In this document: piece after piece, positions 44,922 to 58,618 of the stretch
Layout: each line of letters begins with the position of its first letter
Position numbering within the stretch: position 1 is the stretch's first letter
Assembly (NCBI RefSeq): GCF_964355755.1
Contig: NC_092679.1
Span: forward strand, 2,604,001 to 2,668,000
Direction: 5' to 3'
Source of the DNA: Antedon mediterranea
Taxonomy: Eukaryota > Echinodermata > Crinoidea > Comatulida > Antedonidae
Length of the DNA stretch: 64,000 nucleotides
Made by a program: the position numbers and the translations under genes
Notes under the pieces: model-generated
Seen by the model: only the letters and a program-made list of their open reading frames with translations
Told to the model about the DNA's origin: nothing
The model's database searches: none

Positions 44922-45139
44922 AGCTGTGGTAGAAGATACGGTGTATTTAACAAACACGTTCATCAGGGCTTAGGTAACTAACAAAATGGCTATTTGCATC
45001 TTGGGTTGTAAACATCAACGTCAAACTACGCCACACGGTTAAGTATGCTAGAACCTTGTGCCTTTCCTTCTCTACCACGACACGCATCTAGCGGCGCAGA
45101 ATTTCTTCAAGTTCTGTGTTTACTAAAGGTTATAGTTTT

Positions 45140-48100
45140 TTAGTCCTGCATGTCATCCGAGATGTCGTGCGGGTTGATGATACCAGGGACAGACATTTGC
45201 ACCTTCCTCTTTTCTTCTTCTGCTTGTCTTAACATCGATTCTCGTTCTTCGACAAATAAATCTGATTGATCGGCGCCAGCAATTTCCTACAAACGGAAAA
45301 AAACAATCCAAAATTGTATTTTCTGCTTTTAAACATTTTTTGTCAGAGATACTTTCATCTAAATATTTCTGAAAATACTGTATTTATATTATATTTTAAT
45401 ATACCTTTATTTGAACCAAGAAGTCCCGCAGATGTTCTTTGAAGGCTGCAATATCTTGGTTTAAACTGAAGAGTCCCGTAACAAACAACTTGATTTGTAA
45501 CCTAGTAAAGAAACAACGAAAAGTATATCTGATAAGGACACTAAAGCACAGTTTTTAGAAGCTCATTATTTTCTTTACTTTATTTATTGTTATGGACAGA
45601 TAAATTTTTATAAATAGACGATAAAAAAGTTAGACTTACTCTTGAAGATGAGGGAATGCATTCTTGAGCAACTTGCCCGTAAACTCCTTAATGTAATCTT
45701 CGTTGGCCGCCTCGCCACGTGCGGCATCCAACGCCACCACTATTCTCTTCCTTTCTACCAAGTTAAACATGTACGCTAGGATAGTCGCATGCATTGTCAA
45801 ACCTGCAAATAATAATCAATTTATATATTAACGCACATAACCAGAAAATTGCTCAAGGCGTAAATAATAACAGTAAGTCATTCTTGTATTTTGAAATTTG
45901 AAAAATGTCCCAACAAATTGCATTCCTCAAAACATTCAGGGGTGCTGTAGGTATGCTGTTTGTATATCGTGGTGGGTAGAAGTTTATCAAATTTAAATGT
46001 GCTGTAAATGACGCACCCCAAAGGCATTTTAGGAGTGTGTTGAGTGATCAAAAAAGACAATGCCTTAGTCTCTGGATCAGCTATTAAATGATGCAAAAAG
46101 TGCCTCATAAATCATAGATGAGTTTCGTTACCTGCTGTATGAGATGTATCCGTGACAACTGAGAGAACATGTTGTAAGATATCGGTGTAGTATGTCTGGT
46201 AAAAGTTCTGGGCAGCGTTTGTGTCCTGCCATATGTTCTGCAGTAAGCCATAAAGTATTGCAAGCCCTGTCAAAGAAAAACGCATTCACATATTAAAAGT
46301 ATGTTCAGACTAAAGCTCTATCTACACTATCAAACTACCTAATCCAGAATCATGTTTACGGAACTTGCTATACAAACACTAAAAATCTGTCTACATTATC
46401 AAACTTTATGTGACAAAAAAATGTGATTTGCCCATATATGGACGAGGTCATAATACTACCATATTTGGGTATATCACTACTAGATTGATAGTGTAGACAG
46501 AGCTTTAGCTCAGTGGATAGTGTGGAAATATGAGCATTCAAATCCATCCAAGTTTTTTTATGAAGTGTGAATGCAGAGCTTAAAAGTATTGTATAGATAT
46601 ATTCCTAATGGATTCTGTGTGAAATTAAATTGTGTTGGTTGGGAGGACCCTCAGAGCTTTCTAATTTCAACATATCACCCAAGAAATCTTTGAGTACTTA
46701 AAAGTACTCTATATAGCTAAATCGCCAAGTATGAATTCCTAGTGTAAGTGTTTTTAAAACGGCATAACAAATTCTTACCAGTATCTGCGACATTTCTCAT
46801 GGTATGCTTCATCGCCCACACGATGGAGTCGAGAATAAGCTTGAACTGTGCCGCTGGTATCTGAATAAGAGCCGCAAAGCAATGATTACTAACAGCTTGT
46901 AACAGCAGGAAGAAGTTTGTCCTGTGTTCTGGGTATTCTTCAAAGTCCTTGTTTATCATTTCAACAGTACATTCAAAAACGTGATCAAAGATTTTGGGGA
47001 TTTGGTTTGTTATGTGATTCTGAAATAAAAAGAAGAAAACATAGAAAATGTACACAATAAAAATTATCTATTTAAAGTATTATTTAATTTATATTTATAT
47101 TTATCATTTGTATTATTTAGTAAACAAAACCATGAATATTGTAAAGCTCTGTCTACACTATCAAATTTTGACAAAAAAGTGATATGCCCAAATATGGTAG
47201 TGATATGCCCAAATATGGTAGTGGTATGACATCATCATGTCCTTAAATGGTCACATAACTTTTTTGTCACATAAACTTTGATAGTGTAGACATTTCCCTA
47301 TATTTCATATAGAAATTGCAAAAAAAAGTATTGGTGCATGTCACTTTTGTAAAATCTATATAATGGTATATTTTAATTCCACTTCTGCCAATGAATAATT
47401 AAGAAATTATCAATTACAACACTTACCTCTAGTTTATTTACAATTGTTGCCATAGTACTAAGTACCTCAGGTTCTCTGCCAGCGGGAACGTTTCGTTTGT
47501 AATCGGAAAGAACAGCTTCCAGAAGCGGTGGGATAAAATTCTCAATTACCTGAAAAAAGCAACCAAAATTAATAAAAAAAGGAACTTTAATTTACATTAT
47601 TAATATTAATGAATGTATGCGTTAGTACTAATTCTTATTTTAGGCAAATTGCCAAGCAGCCAACAGTGAGTTAATTAATTAACTATTCTTCACAGTTACT
47701 AGCAACGCAGTCCTGAAAAAAAAACACCCAAGAAACATGGCACCTGACACGATTTGCACCCAGTACTCTAGGATCAGGATCTGAAAGAAGTATATTTACC
47801 ATTTTGGGGTCATTTGATCTGCTAACCCAACCAGAGATCAGTTTCAACGTCTCTTTCTTTACAGTTCTCATAGCTCTGATAAGAGGCACCTTTGTCACTG
47901 ATTCTCCATTTTGTGTTATGGCTGCCGAGATATTCTCACTCATACACTTATAAACATTCAACATATCAAGGTATATTCTCCCAAGCTGTAAAGAAATTAA
48001 CAAAATCAATCATTATATCTAATAATATTATACAATAGTGTTTATATGTTGTATACTTTTAATATATATAACATAATTTTGATTTTACATATTTTTTATA

Positions 48101-51100
48101 TACTTTACAGAACCATTTATTTACAGAACCATTTCTTTACAGAACCAGTTCTTCCACACTGTAAAGCTCTGTCTACACTATCAAACAAGTTTGAAAAAAC
48201 TACCGAAATATAATAGTGCTATGCCTAAATATGGTAGCGATATGACATCATCATGTCCATATATGGGAAAATCACATCTGTTTTTGTCTCATAAAGACCT
48301 GACCTGGGATTACTAACCAATCCAGAATCACATGTTTACGGAACTTCCTATACAAACACTTAGTTAATGGGAATAACAGACATACAAGTATTAACTTATA
48401 ACAGTAGAGCTAATGACAATAACAGCCATACAAGTATGAACTTAAAATAGTATGAAGAGCTAAAAATATCCTTACCTGTACAACAAAAGGATGTCCTACA
48501 GCCTTACATGCCCGCACATTTGTCTTCAAAATACTTCCTAATTGTTTTACGGTCTCCGGTTCTTGCAATACATCCATTTTCTGTAAAAAACACAAAATAG
48601 TAGTAATTGTCACAACATGTAGTATTGTCAAAACATTCTAAAACATTGTTATAAGGTAGGCCTACAGCCTTTTAGCAAATTCACAGTATTAGTCGCATTA
48701 CTATGTCACCCAGAGCTTCCAAAATTGTTCCTGTACCTCCATGACATAAAGAGAATGTCACTTACTTTAGTTGCTTCTTGAATGATATTATCCCAGACTT
48801 GGTTTGGTAACAACATATATTTTTCTATCAGATGTTCTTGTACCATAGAGTCTGTTTGCGCACTTATCATATAACCAACTGCTTCATAAAACGTATGCAC
48901 CTACAAAAGTTAGTAAAGGATGGTTATTAAAGTTAATGAATGGTAAACAGTAAAATATTATAAATGTTATATTTTAATGTTAATATTTATTATGATTATT
49001 GAATTACTGATGACTTAATTGATTATTAAAGATAGATTTTGATGGAAATTACCTGTTGGGGTTGAAGATCACATATGATAGATTGAATACCATTGAGTAT
49101 TTCCTCAATAAATGGCATCACTTCGCCAACTTGTACCTGCACAAAATGACGCCTACACTTCTGTGCAATTTTTATAAATGTGTCACATGCCATGTCCTGT
49201 ACCCCATCATGCGTTTCTATGTTTAAAAAAGAAATTTGTCTTATATGAGATATTGAAATAATTTTTCCATACTCTTCAACCAAATTAATTAATCATAATT
49301 GTACAAATGAACAACAAACATAACTTTAAACTTCTCTAGAAACGTTTTCCGTCATTACGCTTTCCCCAATTTGTTTCCATATTTTTCTGTTTTGGGCAGG
49401 ATGGTTTGTTATTGTGCTAAATTCTAACTTTAAACTCACCATGCATAAACTCAAACAGCTTATTTACAACAGTTTTCAGAAATTTCCAATGAGCTCTGAG
49501 GAATCGTGGGTATTGGCCAACGACGTACATGATGTTTGAAGCTATGATGGCTTTGTTGTCTTTTCCTCTCTTTTGTTCACACAAACCCAATAAATCTTTG
49601 ATTACTGTTACTAAAAATCGTTTTTCATCCTCTTCGTGCATAGCGCCACTAATTGAGCCTATTGCCCAGCATAACTGTGGAGGAATGATAGAAAATATTC
49701 AGCGGGTAATCTTTCATGATTCTAAAGCTCTGTCTACACTATCAAACTTTAGGACACAAAAAAAAATGTAATGTGCCCATATATGGACATGATGACATCA
49801 TATCACTACCATATTTAAGCATTTTACTACCATATTTGGGCACATCACACTTTTTTTGTCACACATGTGATAGTGTAGGCAGAGCTTTAAGGAGGTAAAT
49901 ACAATGCTGTATATATCATGTTATAATTTGCATAAATAATATGAACTCTTAAGTTTTACAGTCTGGGGGAAAATGGCAAAGGCTTCCTACTTTCTAGGAG
50001 TTTTATGTTTTCACTAAGAATCTTTATCTTACTGTATTGAGATTTTTCCAAGACCATTCCTGTCCATTAACCTGCAGATGCAGTTTTTCTGTCATTATTT
50101 GTTCTGTGTCGGCATAATCCAAATGAGTCAAGTATACTGAAAATATTAAATAACATCAATCACATTCAAAATGAGTTCATCCACATCAAATAGCAATCGC
50201 CAATTACAGGATAGATAAACTATATCATGCCTTAAAGCAAGGCAATCTAACAACAGGACACTGAGCTCACATTGCCAAGATAGGAACTAGTAACAGTCCT
50301 TTGATCTTATGTCTGGCTGCAACAAATACCAACAGTACTGTACTATGTACGCATTCTCGGCAGCATGTGGTGTCTGTTTAGGGGTGTGGAACTGATCGTG
50401 TCGCAGCCACAGATAAACCCTTAGCATTCTATTGTTAGATTGCCTTACTTAAAGTTTCTTATGAGACTGAGGGAGTGGTAGAACCACAAGTTACATGCTA
50501 CTTTCACATACCTAATGTTTCTCTCATATTTTTGTACATATTAATTGAGTCTGTATCCTTCATGAACTCTCTCACAACTTCTCCTTGGTCGTTCTCAACG
50601 ACTAAAACCTCTTCTGGCTTCGCCATTCTTGATATCATAATTTTTCTGACCTGTAAAAAAAAAAAAAAGTTAAGTTGATTAGTTATTAACTGAATTATTA
50701 AATGCATAATCCGAACTCTTTGGTTAATTTGCTCTTTTTCAACTCGTAAGGACAAAAGTGAGTCATTTAGGAGTTCTAAGTAGGTGATTGAACCAATATT
50801 TTTTGGAAGAGTGCCATTGAATCTAAACAAAACAATACAGTATTTTCCAGAAAGCAACCAACATGCCAAACCGCTAGCGGCAATATTTTCTTTATTTTTC
50901 TACATGCTTTCAATTAAAGAACTTGCATAAGAAAACAAATATATTAACACGGTTAAAAAACAAATGATATTAAGTTTAGAAAGGTTGCCCTTATTTATTT
51001 ATTAACTAATTATTCTTCAATGTTTAGGGGCTAAACTTGATTAGTTCTTTAGCCCTTGATATATTATGTTTCATAAATGCTTATAACTTATTTTTAGATA

Positions 51101-54100
51101 AATAATAAAATAAATAAATAAAAAAATACCTTTGATAAAACATTAAGGTACATTTTTCTTCTCGGTGGGATATCAGTTGATGACGTATTTGCTAAAACTA
51201 TTGGAGATGACGGTGTCGATGAGAACGGACTCTCTCGATACAAATCTGAAGCAAGTGTGTTCCAGTTCTCCAAACAAATCTTAAATATTTCTGTTTCTTC
51301 CACTTCTGATATTAATGTCAAATAATGATGTGCCTGAAAAAAATCATAATCATAATATAATTAGTGTTGCTAAAAAAAAATTATAAGTTCGAAATCATAA
51401 TACTGTCAAATGAATATAATAATATAGTCAAAGAAAGTCAGATGGAAACGAGATCTGTCAGATTCGACGGCTCAGTCCATCATATTATATTTTTATATTT
51501 ATTTATATTTTAATATTGAATTCATTCAATTAATTCTATACTACTGTAAGTAATCGTACAAGGTTAATGGTATCAGGATAAATTTGTACTTGTGCTTTAT
51601 AAATTAACAAAAATATATGTCATTTTTATCCATTGTTGCTAATTAACAAGCCAATATGTAAAACTTACCTCAAGAAGAATTTCAGATAATTCTTGTTTCT
51701 TTTCTATCAATTGAATATGCTCTTTAAAAAACGTACAGAGGAATAACGCTAGATTCTGAATAAAGTTCTGCTCATCATCTCGTCCATTAGCATAAGCTTC
51801 TTTGATGTTTGTATCAAGCGGTAGCATCTACGAAAAAATTAATTTAATGTATAACCAATCCTCATCTAAACCACTGTTTCAATGTAAAATGTATTGATTT
51901 GGTACTATGCTAGAATAAACCCTTTGAAGAATTTTCGATTTCATATATTTTTTCCTCTGAAAATTTAATTTTGTCCTTCCTGTACTGTATTACGTAATCA
52001 CAAGTGGGAACCGACGACGCAACAGTGCTGCATACATCGTAGGTTTCATTTCAAACAGGCAGGGGCAAACACAATTATTGGAAGGGCATTTTCTTACGTT
52101 GCATAGGTTGTGTTACGTTGTGTCGCTAGTGGGAACCAAGCTTCAGACGTGCTAAGCCAGTGGACTTTGCAATGCTTCCTACATTACACCACTAAATTCC
52201 TTACCTGTTTTAACTGCGTCATTGTGAGTGTAAAGAGTACCACGAATTGTTCATCGTACTGGCTGACGTTTATTCCAGCAATTTCAGTCAAACATTTCAG
52301 CGTTGTGTTTCGAAACATTGGAACGTTCAAAAACTATAAAAATTAAAGAAATGAATAGATTCATTTTTAGAACTGAAGGACTGAAACGAATTCCCTTAAA
52401 TATTTGCTACAGTTAATTTATTGTTATAATGAGCAGTATGTGTTGCTGAATGAAACTAAAGCTTTGTCTACACTATGAAACAAAACAAATATATGGTAGT
52501 GATATGCCATGTCCATATATGGGCACATCACATTTCTTTTTGTCACATAAAGTTTAGTAGTGTAGACAGAGATTTAGATTAAAATCTATCATTCTCTTTA
52601 AATGAATTATTAGAATGCTTTATTATTGCCATAGAAATATTGACATTAAATATCTATGGAACTGAAAAATGCTTTAAAACAACTACCGTATAATAAAAGT
52701 AGTACAATTTAATTGAATCAATAAACAAAGCTATTTATAGGTTTCTTCTTAAAGATGCCACTAGTTCATAACAAAACTAGGTTGTAAAAATCTTGTCTAA
52801 TTAACTATTTAAGACAGGGCCATGAAGTGAACAACAACCTCACAAAAAAACAAAAAACACAATGACGAACTAAGTGTTGGAAATGGTAAAAACGTGAACA
52901 CACAGATTACATTACAACGTTGGTAAAAAAAGTTTGTTTTTCTTTCTACTGAGTTGATTTAAAAATTAAAAAAAAAGAAAAAGAAAGAAAAAACTAAGAA
53001 AAATTAAAATTTGAAAAAGTGTATAAAATGTACTTGTTTTACTTATTTCATACACATACCGGTATTTGCTAATAATATTTTATTATTATAAAAATCCATT
53101 CAGTGAGTCTACATTGTCATTGTGGTTCGTTTGATTTAAGATTTTGGTATCAGTCACTTCATGTTCCTATGTATCATTATGCATGTGTTTTTATAATAAG
53201 CAGTCGGCCTACACCACAGGGTGAGGTCAAGCATTTTGTTACCACTAATACCTGACTGTAGGCCCTCTGTATGGGAGGAGTACTAGGACAGGTTAGCAAA
53301 CACTCAAAGGACCTGAAAGAGATCATTCTGCTATAGCATGGAAAAAAACAAGATCACTTTACCTAGGGCTACATAAACCAAAATAAAGTATTGAATTTCC
53401 CAATTTTGAAAACTATCATTATAACAAATCTCATTACAAACATAGTTTTATCAGAATTCAATTTTACTTTGTACTGTTTTCTGTTGCTAAGGAACAGTCA
53501 CAGTTGATTGCACTCGATACTTTTATTATAATAGTGAAAATAATAATTGACTTTGTCCATGAAATTTGTTTTGTGAAAATATAACCTTTCATAAACTTAT
53601 GAAGGTTCTTGCACACAAAACTGCTTCATTCAATAATAATTTAAGTAAATTATGTTTATAAATGACATGATTATAAAATGAGGTTATATTCATACTATAG
53701 ATGGTTGGATCACAGTATGAATATTATCAAAAATTGAGAATAGATTTACCTTGTCAGTATGGCAATGATAAAGATGATGAGTCATGAGAAAATAACATAA
53801 ACAAACAACAACATAAACCAACAGAATTAATATATTGCAACTGAATCAATCACTTCAATAAATATGCAATTTATCACAATTAGGCAATTAAAAGCATTGT
53901 TGTGACTAATAAACCGCAACTAATTCATAGTTAAATTGAATTATATTGCATTTAGCTTGGTGTATGTTACAATCACTTCAGTTATATAATATAATTTCCT
54001 TCAGTAGTTAGTAATCAACGCCTTTACAAATGTGCAATACATGTTGAAACTTGTTATCCTTATACATTTTAGTTCATAATGTTAACAACATTTATAGAAT

Positions 54101-57100
54101 ACTATAACCTCTCCTTTGGAACACTCTAATTCAGGAACACCAACATTTTTATGAGTACTCGCGGTGTCCTAATTGGGTTGTTGGTTGATAAATCAGAAGT
54201 TAAATTAATTATTCTTTTATTTTTATTGAGATTTTGGAGTATTCATTGCACATATTTGTAAAGAATATGATTATTTAAATAGATAATTATATTAGTTAGA
54301 AATGTGAAACAAATGGTTACCTTGTAGATCAGAGTACTAATTTGTTTAGTTTCAAAAATATATCCAAGTGGAATCCAGTTTAAGAACTTTAACAACGTTT
54401 CAAGTGTTGAACCAACAAGTGGTGCATTCTGGGAGTTGTCCTAAAACAATAAGTAAGAAAGTATAAATAGTTATTGCTTTCCAAGAACAGTACAATAAAA
54501 CAGCATAACATTTACATTGACTAAACATTATACTCACAGTTGATATTTAGATATCATAAATATTACTACCGATTGTTAAACAAAAATAATTGATAATAAA
54601 TAATTATTTCTGAAGAACATTAATTAAACCTGTTAGTGTTAGGTCAAAAAGTGGAGCGGCGATTTTTGTAAAAAATATTTCTTGTTTTAAATATTTTCAT
54701 TGTGAAGATGCATACTTAACAAATGTATTAGATTACATAGGGGTCTGAGAAACCTTACTGTTTTGGTTATAAAATATATCACCTTTTGGGGAAATAATAG
54801 TAAAGTTTGAAGCAGGAAGAGAAAAGAATGTAAAATGAATAAGAAAATGGCAATAATGGTATATTATAACAAGTGTGTATTTAAAGAAACACAAAAAAAA
54901 TGAAGGTCAAAATTTTTTTAATTTAAATTGGCCATATCAAAGTATGAGATATGTTTTGATAGAAAACTTTGACCGGAAGTCAAAGTTATTTTTTGAACCA
55001 AAAAAACACAAAAACAAATTAATTTTTTACTCATTTTTGGTGAAAATTAATAACTATTATGATACTTCAAAATGACCCACTTTTTTTAAAAATCTTTTTT
55101 TTGGGGGGGGGGGGGGAAATTTGACAAAGAGACAATACATCTTTAAACATAATAAAATGTAAACAAAGAAATTAAAGTTTATTTATGTGTTTATTCTAGT
55201 ACTGCACATTAGAATGAACAATCCATTTAACCAGGCATGTATATAAAAAGTTGGGTCTTTATTTATAATCCTTTGAAAAGAAAAAAATTCAACTATAGAA
55301 TTCAATAACAGAAGAAACAAAACTAATAACAATTAATCCTATTTTTTCTTAGTGGGAGGCTGCTTATAATTCAATTCACAAATGTTTATTTTTCTCATCA
55401 AATAAAAGTAGAAAACAACAAGGAAATACAAATAGTCCATAGATATAATTAGAAAACTTACCAGAACTAGCTGACACAACTGAAACACTTGTGAGAATTC
55501 ATTACACATACTGTCTTTAAGATGTTTGGCTTTTGCCTGTGTCATCTGACCACTTGAGAAGTCAAACACTTCCTCACTAAAAAACAATAACAAAAATTAC
55601 AATGATGATTTATTGTCGCATATAAAAAAAAGTAAGGCATTAAAAGTACATAGGTTATACTCTAAACAAACAACAAGTGCCGCAAATAATACTTAAAAAA
55701 ATACTTTTATTTCACTTGCTCTGGTCGCACCTTCATTCAAGAAGTGTACCACTGTTTCAAAAGTGTAGCTTCCAAATAATTTATATTATTATGTATTGTT
55801 TATAGCATCATTCTATGTATGATTTTTTTATTTTTTTCCAAGAACATGTATAGTAATTTAAACAGCGTGCTAAAAATACAAAAGGAAAAGATTATGCTAC
55901 CTATAATATTATACACACACGTTAATTAGTAGTACCATCAACTGTCTGCAACAATCGTAATTGATTTAAAATTTAAAATAAAAAATAGCACTTTAAGAGC
56001 ACTTAATTAAGATGCTAATTGTGGGCGACGTACACTGTAAAAACAAACAACAAACATGTAAAGAATAACATGTTGTCTAATTCTTAATGAATAATGTAAT
56101 TGATTATGAACATCGTTTTTAATGACATGTTGTAGTCCCATCACAAAACCTTGATTTAAGTCAGTCAAATAGAAATAAATTATCACATCTGTATCTTGGA
56201 GTAAATAAGTATTTAGTATTCATGGTCAAACACAGGTTTGAAATTATTTTCGTTTGTTCAACGTTAAAAAATTGACATAAAAAAATATAAAAATGAGTTT
56301 AAAAAAAGTAAAAATTTAGTAAAATACAGATAAAACACATCATTTAAAATACAAAATACAATAAAACCAAGCTGTATACATTAAAATAATAAATAATGGT
56401 GGTAGTAGTCTTTATTTAGCGCACAATACAATGTTTCTAAGCACTTTACACACAAAAAAAAACAAAATACCCAAAAAACAAAGGGGGAAAAAATGTGTAG
56501 CAAATAAATTATGACAAACCTGAGAAGTTTCAAGATAATCATATTATTCTGACAAAGAGATTCATTTGTCTTGCTAGCGCCAACGATGTCACTGATAAAC
56601 GTTGGCCAGTTCTTAGGCCACTCTTGTTTCACAATCTGCACTAAGATCATGTTCAGCTTACCAAGGTACACCTTCTCTTTCTGTAATAAAAAAAAAAGGA
56701 ATGTCAAAGTCACAGCAGAAAAAACAAATACTTATAGTTTTTTTATTATTAAATATAGAATCATTTCCTTGTTTTACAGATTTTTAAATAGGACACACAA
56801 TTTTTGTTGGGTGGAAAAGAGCTTTTAGAGGGTTGGGTTAACTTGATCTAGGAGTCAGGTTGATTATTAAAGCTTTGTCTACACTATCAAACTATTTTGA
56901 CAAAACAAGTGTGATGTGCCCAAATATGGTAGTGATATGACATCATCATGTCCATATATGGGCACATCACATTTTGTTGTCACATAAAGTTTGATAGTGT
57001 AGACAGAGTTTTAATCTTGAGTTAGCTTGATAATCTAGGGGTTAGGTAGATATACAGTACATTTTACTTTTAAAATTGTGCAGCCGAATTTGTTGGTGGC

Positions 57101-58618
57101 TGTAAACAATGCAATGCCATTTATCTTCATAAGCAAACACTAACATTATTTTCATATAGCTACTGTACAGCTCTGTATGTAAGCATTTTAAAACTATTTT
57201 ACACAATTTTCCCGGATATAAGAGACACACCTCCAAGTTGGTGGCATCCGATGACAGCTTTATTATCAGACCAACTGTGTATTTCTTGATACCCTCACAC
57301 TGAGCTCTATCCAATACCTTCCATCTGGTTTTTATGACAGTTTCAAGAATTTGAAGTCCGTAATACTAAAAAAAAACAAGACAAATTAAAATAATCAAGT
57401 GTTTATTAATGTAAATAATATGTACAAACCTGTTTTAATTTGATAATGGGAGGCAGCAGATGATTAATGACTTTCACAAGGTGTGTAGTTCCATGTAGCC
57501 ATTAAACATTCATTATAAATACAGACTGATCTGATATTTAAATTTAACAATTTTTTTCAATTATAATTATTAATTCATTCCACATCTGTATTCTACTACA
57601 AAACACTTAAACATTATTTTATGAAAATATGGTCGATATTAAAACATCAACTTTAAATTGAAGTAATAAATTATTAAATATTGTTTAATATATTGTACTT
57701 ACTTTTGTTTCCTGGTTGCTGGCAAATTCTAAAATGGTGTCAACTCTGGTCCAGGCGTCTGGATGTTCTTTCAGGCTGGTCAGGATCTCTTGTGCCATTC
57801 GTTGCTATATAATATTAATTAAGTCAATTAATTCAATATACATCCATATAAACTAAATTACAAAAAAATGTATTCAATTAATGCTGATTTAAATAACTTT
57901 ACATCCATGAGTCTAAAGCTCTGTCTACGCTATCAAACTTGATGTCACAACAAAATGTATGTGCCCATGGACACGATGATGCCATATTACTACCATATTT
58001 AGGAATTTCATAACGGTAACCATATTTGGGCACATCACTATTTTTTTTAAATTTTAGTTGGATAGTGTAGACAGAGCTTTAAATCTGTTATTTGTTTTAT
58101 TTTTATTTCAAAGGTATTAATTTTGACACAAAGTTTCAAAACTCAAAGATTTCAGGTTTTGCTTTGTCATTGCGATACAGGACATGGTCAGAATGATCAA
58201 TTAACAATTAAATGTTTTAGTTTGTAGTTTACTAAGCTAAAGTTGGATATAACAAGGAAGTGGTTTTTAATTGATCATATATAATACCATGTAGTTGTAG
58301 GTTGCTTTCCAGTATAACAGGTACAGTATTAGGAGAAAAAACTTGTATACAACACAAGTGGAGAGCTCCCGTAAAAACATGAAAAAATATGCTTCTTAAT
58401 CTTGTCTAGGAATTAATGTCAAGGAATAAATTAGCCTCCAATTTCTCTGAATAATCCTGGATAGTACCAAAGGTGAAGAAGCATGGTCTTACCTCTGGTC
58501 CTTCCCCTCCGTACATTCTACCAACGACATCATCCAGCAAAGCAATATCAAGCTTCTGGTTAAAATCTAGCAGCCGCGATGCCTGCTCTGTTAAAGTTGC
58601 CATGCTTTGTGAAGGCAT
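45140..58618 (-). CDS. XPO1: exportin-1 (CRM1), 22 coding exons
   Basis: Exons (minus): 58493-58618, 57703-57804, 57231-57365, 56520-56680, 55462-55576, 54321-54440, 52205-52333, 51669-51827, 51130-51333, 50512-50650, 50033-50136, 49440-49674, 49053-49216, 48766-48900, 48476-48580, 47800-47985, 47427-47549, 46779-47019, 46132-46266, 45640-45802, 45405-45501, 45140-45286; 3225 nt and 1074 residues with every phase consistent (human 1071). This is the RanGTP-dependent nuclear export receptor for leucine-rich export signals. It is nearly colinear with vertebrate CRM1: the N-terminal importin-beta-like part ([18 protein letters not shown]), the HEAT repeats, the cargo-groove segment [18 protein letters not shown] with Cys530 (equivalent of human Cys528, the leptomycin B target), and the C-terminal [17 protein letters not shown] with an acidic end. 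Seven introns carry MITE family 1 copies. Nothing is broken. Confidence 0.98.
46311..46506 (+). mobile_element. MITE family 1, copy 9 (XPO1 intron), with partial nested copy
   Basis: Ends TAAAGCTCTATCTACACTAT and TGATAGTGTAGACAGAGCTT. A second left-end motif, AAATCTGTCTACATTATCAA, begins at about 46381, so one element may have inserted in another or been duplicated. Contains CCATATATGG and CCATATTTGG. Confidence 0.85.
47142..47292 (-). mobile_element. MITE family 1, copy 10 (XPO1 intron)
   Basis: Left end TAAAGCTCTGTCTACACTAT, right end TTGATAGTGTAGACA; two CCAAATATGG sites and TGACATCATCA. Confidence 0.85.
48162..48300 (-). mobile_element. MITE family 1, copy 11 (XPO1 intron, right-truncated)
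   Basis: Left end TAAAGCTCTGTCTACACTAT; contains TGACATCATCA and CCATATATGG. The right terminal repeat is lost after GTCTCATAAAG. Confidence 0.8.
49723..49889 (+). mobile_element. MITE family 1, copy 12 (XPO1 intron)
   Basis: Ends TAAAGCTCTGTCTACACTAT and TGATAGTGTAGGCAGAGCTT; contains CCATATATGG and CCATATTTGG. One of the most complete copies. Confidence 0.9.
51985..52143. mobile_element. MITE-like element, family 2 (XPO1 intron, left-truncated)
   Basis: Starts inside the element at ATTACGTAATCACAAGTGGG and ends TCGCTAGTGGGAACCAAGCT. It is clearly the relative of the copy at 21.4 kb. Confidence 0.75.
52457..52575 (-). mobile_element. MITE family 1, copy 13 (XPO1 intron)
   Basis: Ends TAAAGCTTTGTCTACACTAT and TTTAGTAGTGTAGACAGAGA; contains CCATATATGG. 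Shortened by an internal deletion. Confidence 0.85.
55102..55117. repeat. poly-G run
   Basis: An uninterrupted run of about 14 G after a T tract. It lies in an XPO1 intron and could be a slippage or assembly weak point. Confidence 0.8.
56867..57013 (-). mobile_element. MITE family 1, copy 14 (XPO1 intron)
   Basis: Ends TAAAGCTTTGTCTACACTAT and TTGATAGTGTAGACAGAGTT; contains CCAAATATGG, TGACATCATCA and CCATATATGG. Confidence 0.9.
57913..58081 (+). mobile_element. MITE family 1, copy 15 (XPO1 intron 1)
   Basis: Ends TAAAGCTCTGTCTACGCTAT and GGATAGTGTAGACAGAGCTT; contains CCATATTTGG. Confidence 0.85.

Larger units (their letters stand above)
40244..45139. other. intergenic stretch between FAM161A and XPO1 3' ends
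   Basis: About 4.9 kb with the FAM161A 3' UTR and four MITE family 1 copies. Short frames (for example 42102-42338 and 43381-43626) show no family resemblance or exon structure. I see no gene here. Confidence 0.6.

Noticed and set aside
46506-46556. tRNA gene suggested by TTTAGCTCAGTGGATAG
   Set aside because: The A-box-like start overlaps the MITE end and the B box (ATTCAAATCC) is imperfect; no closing stem.
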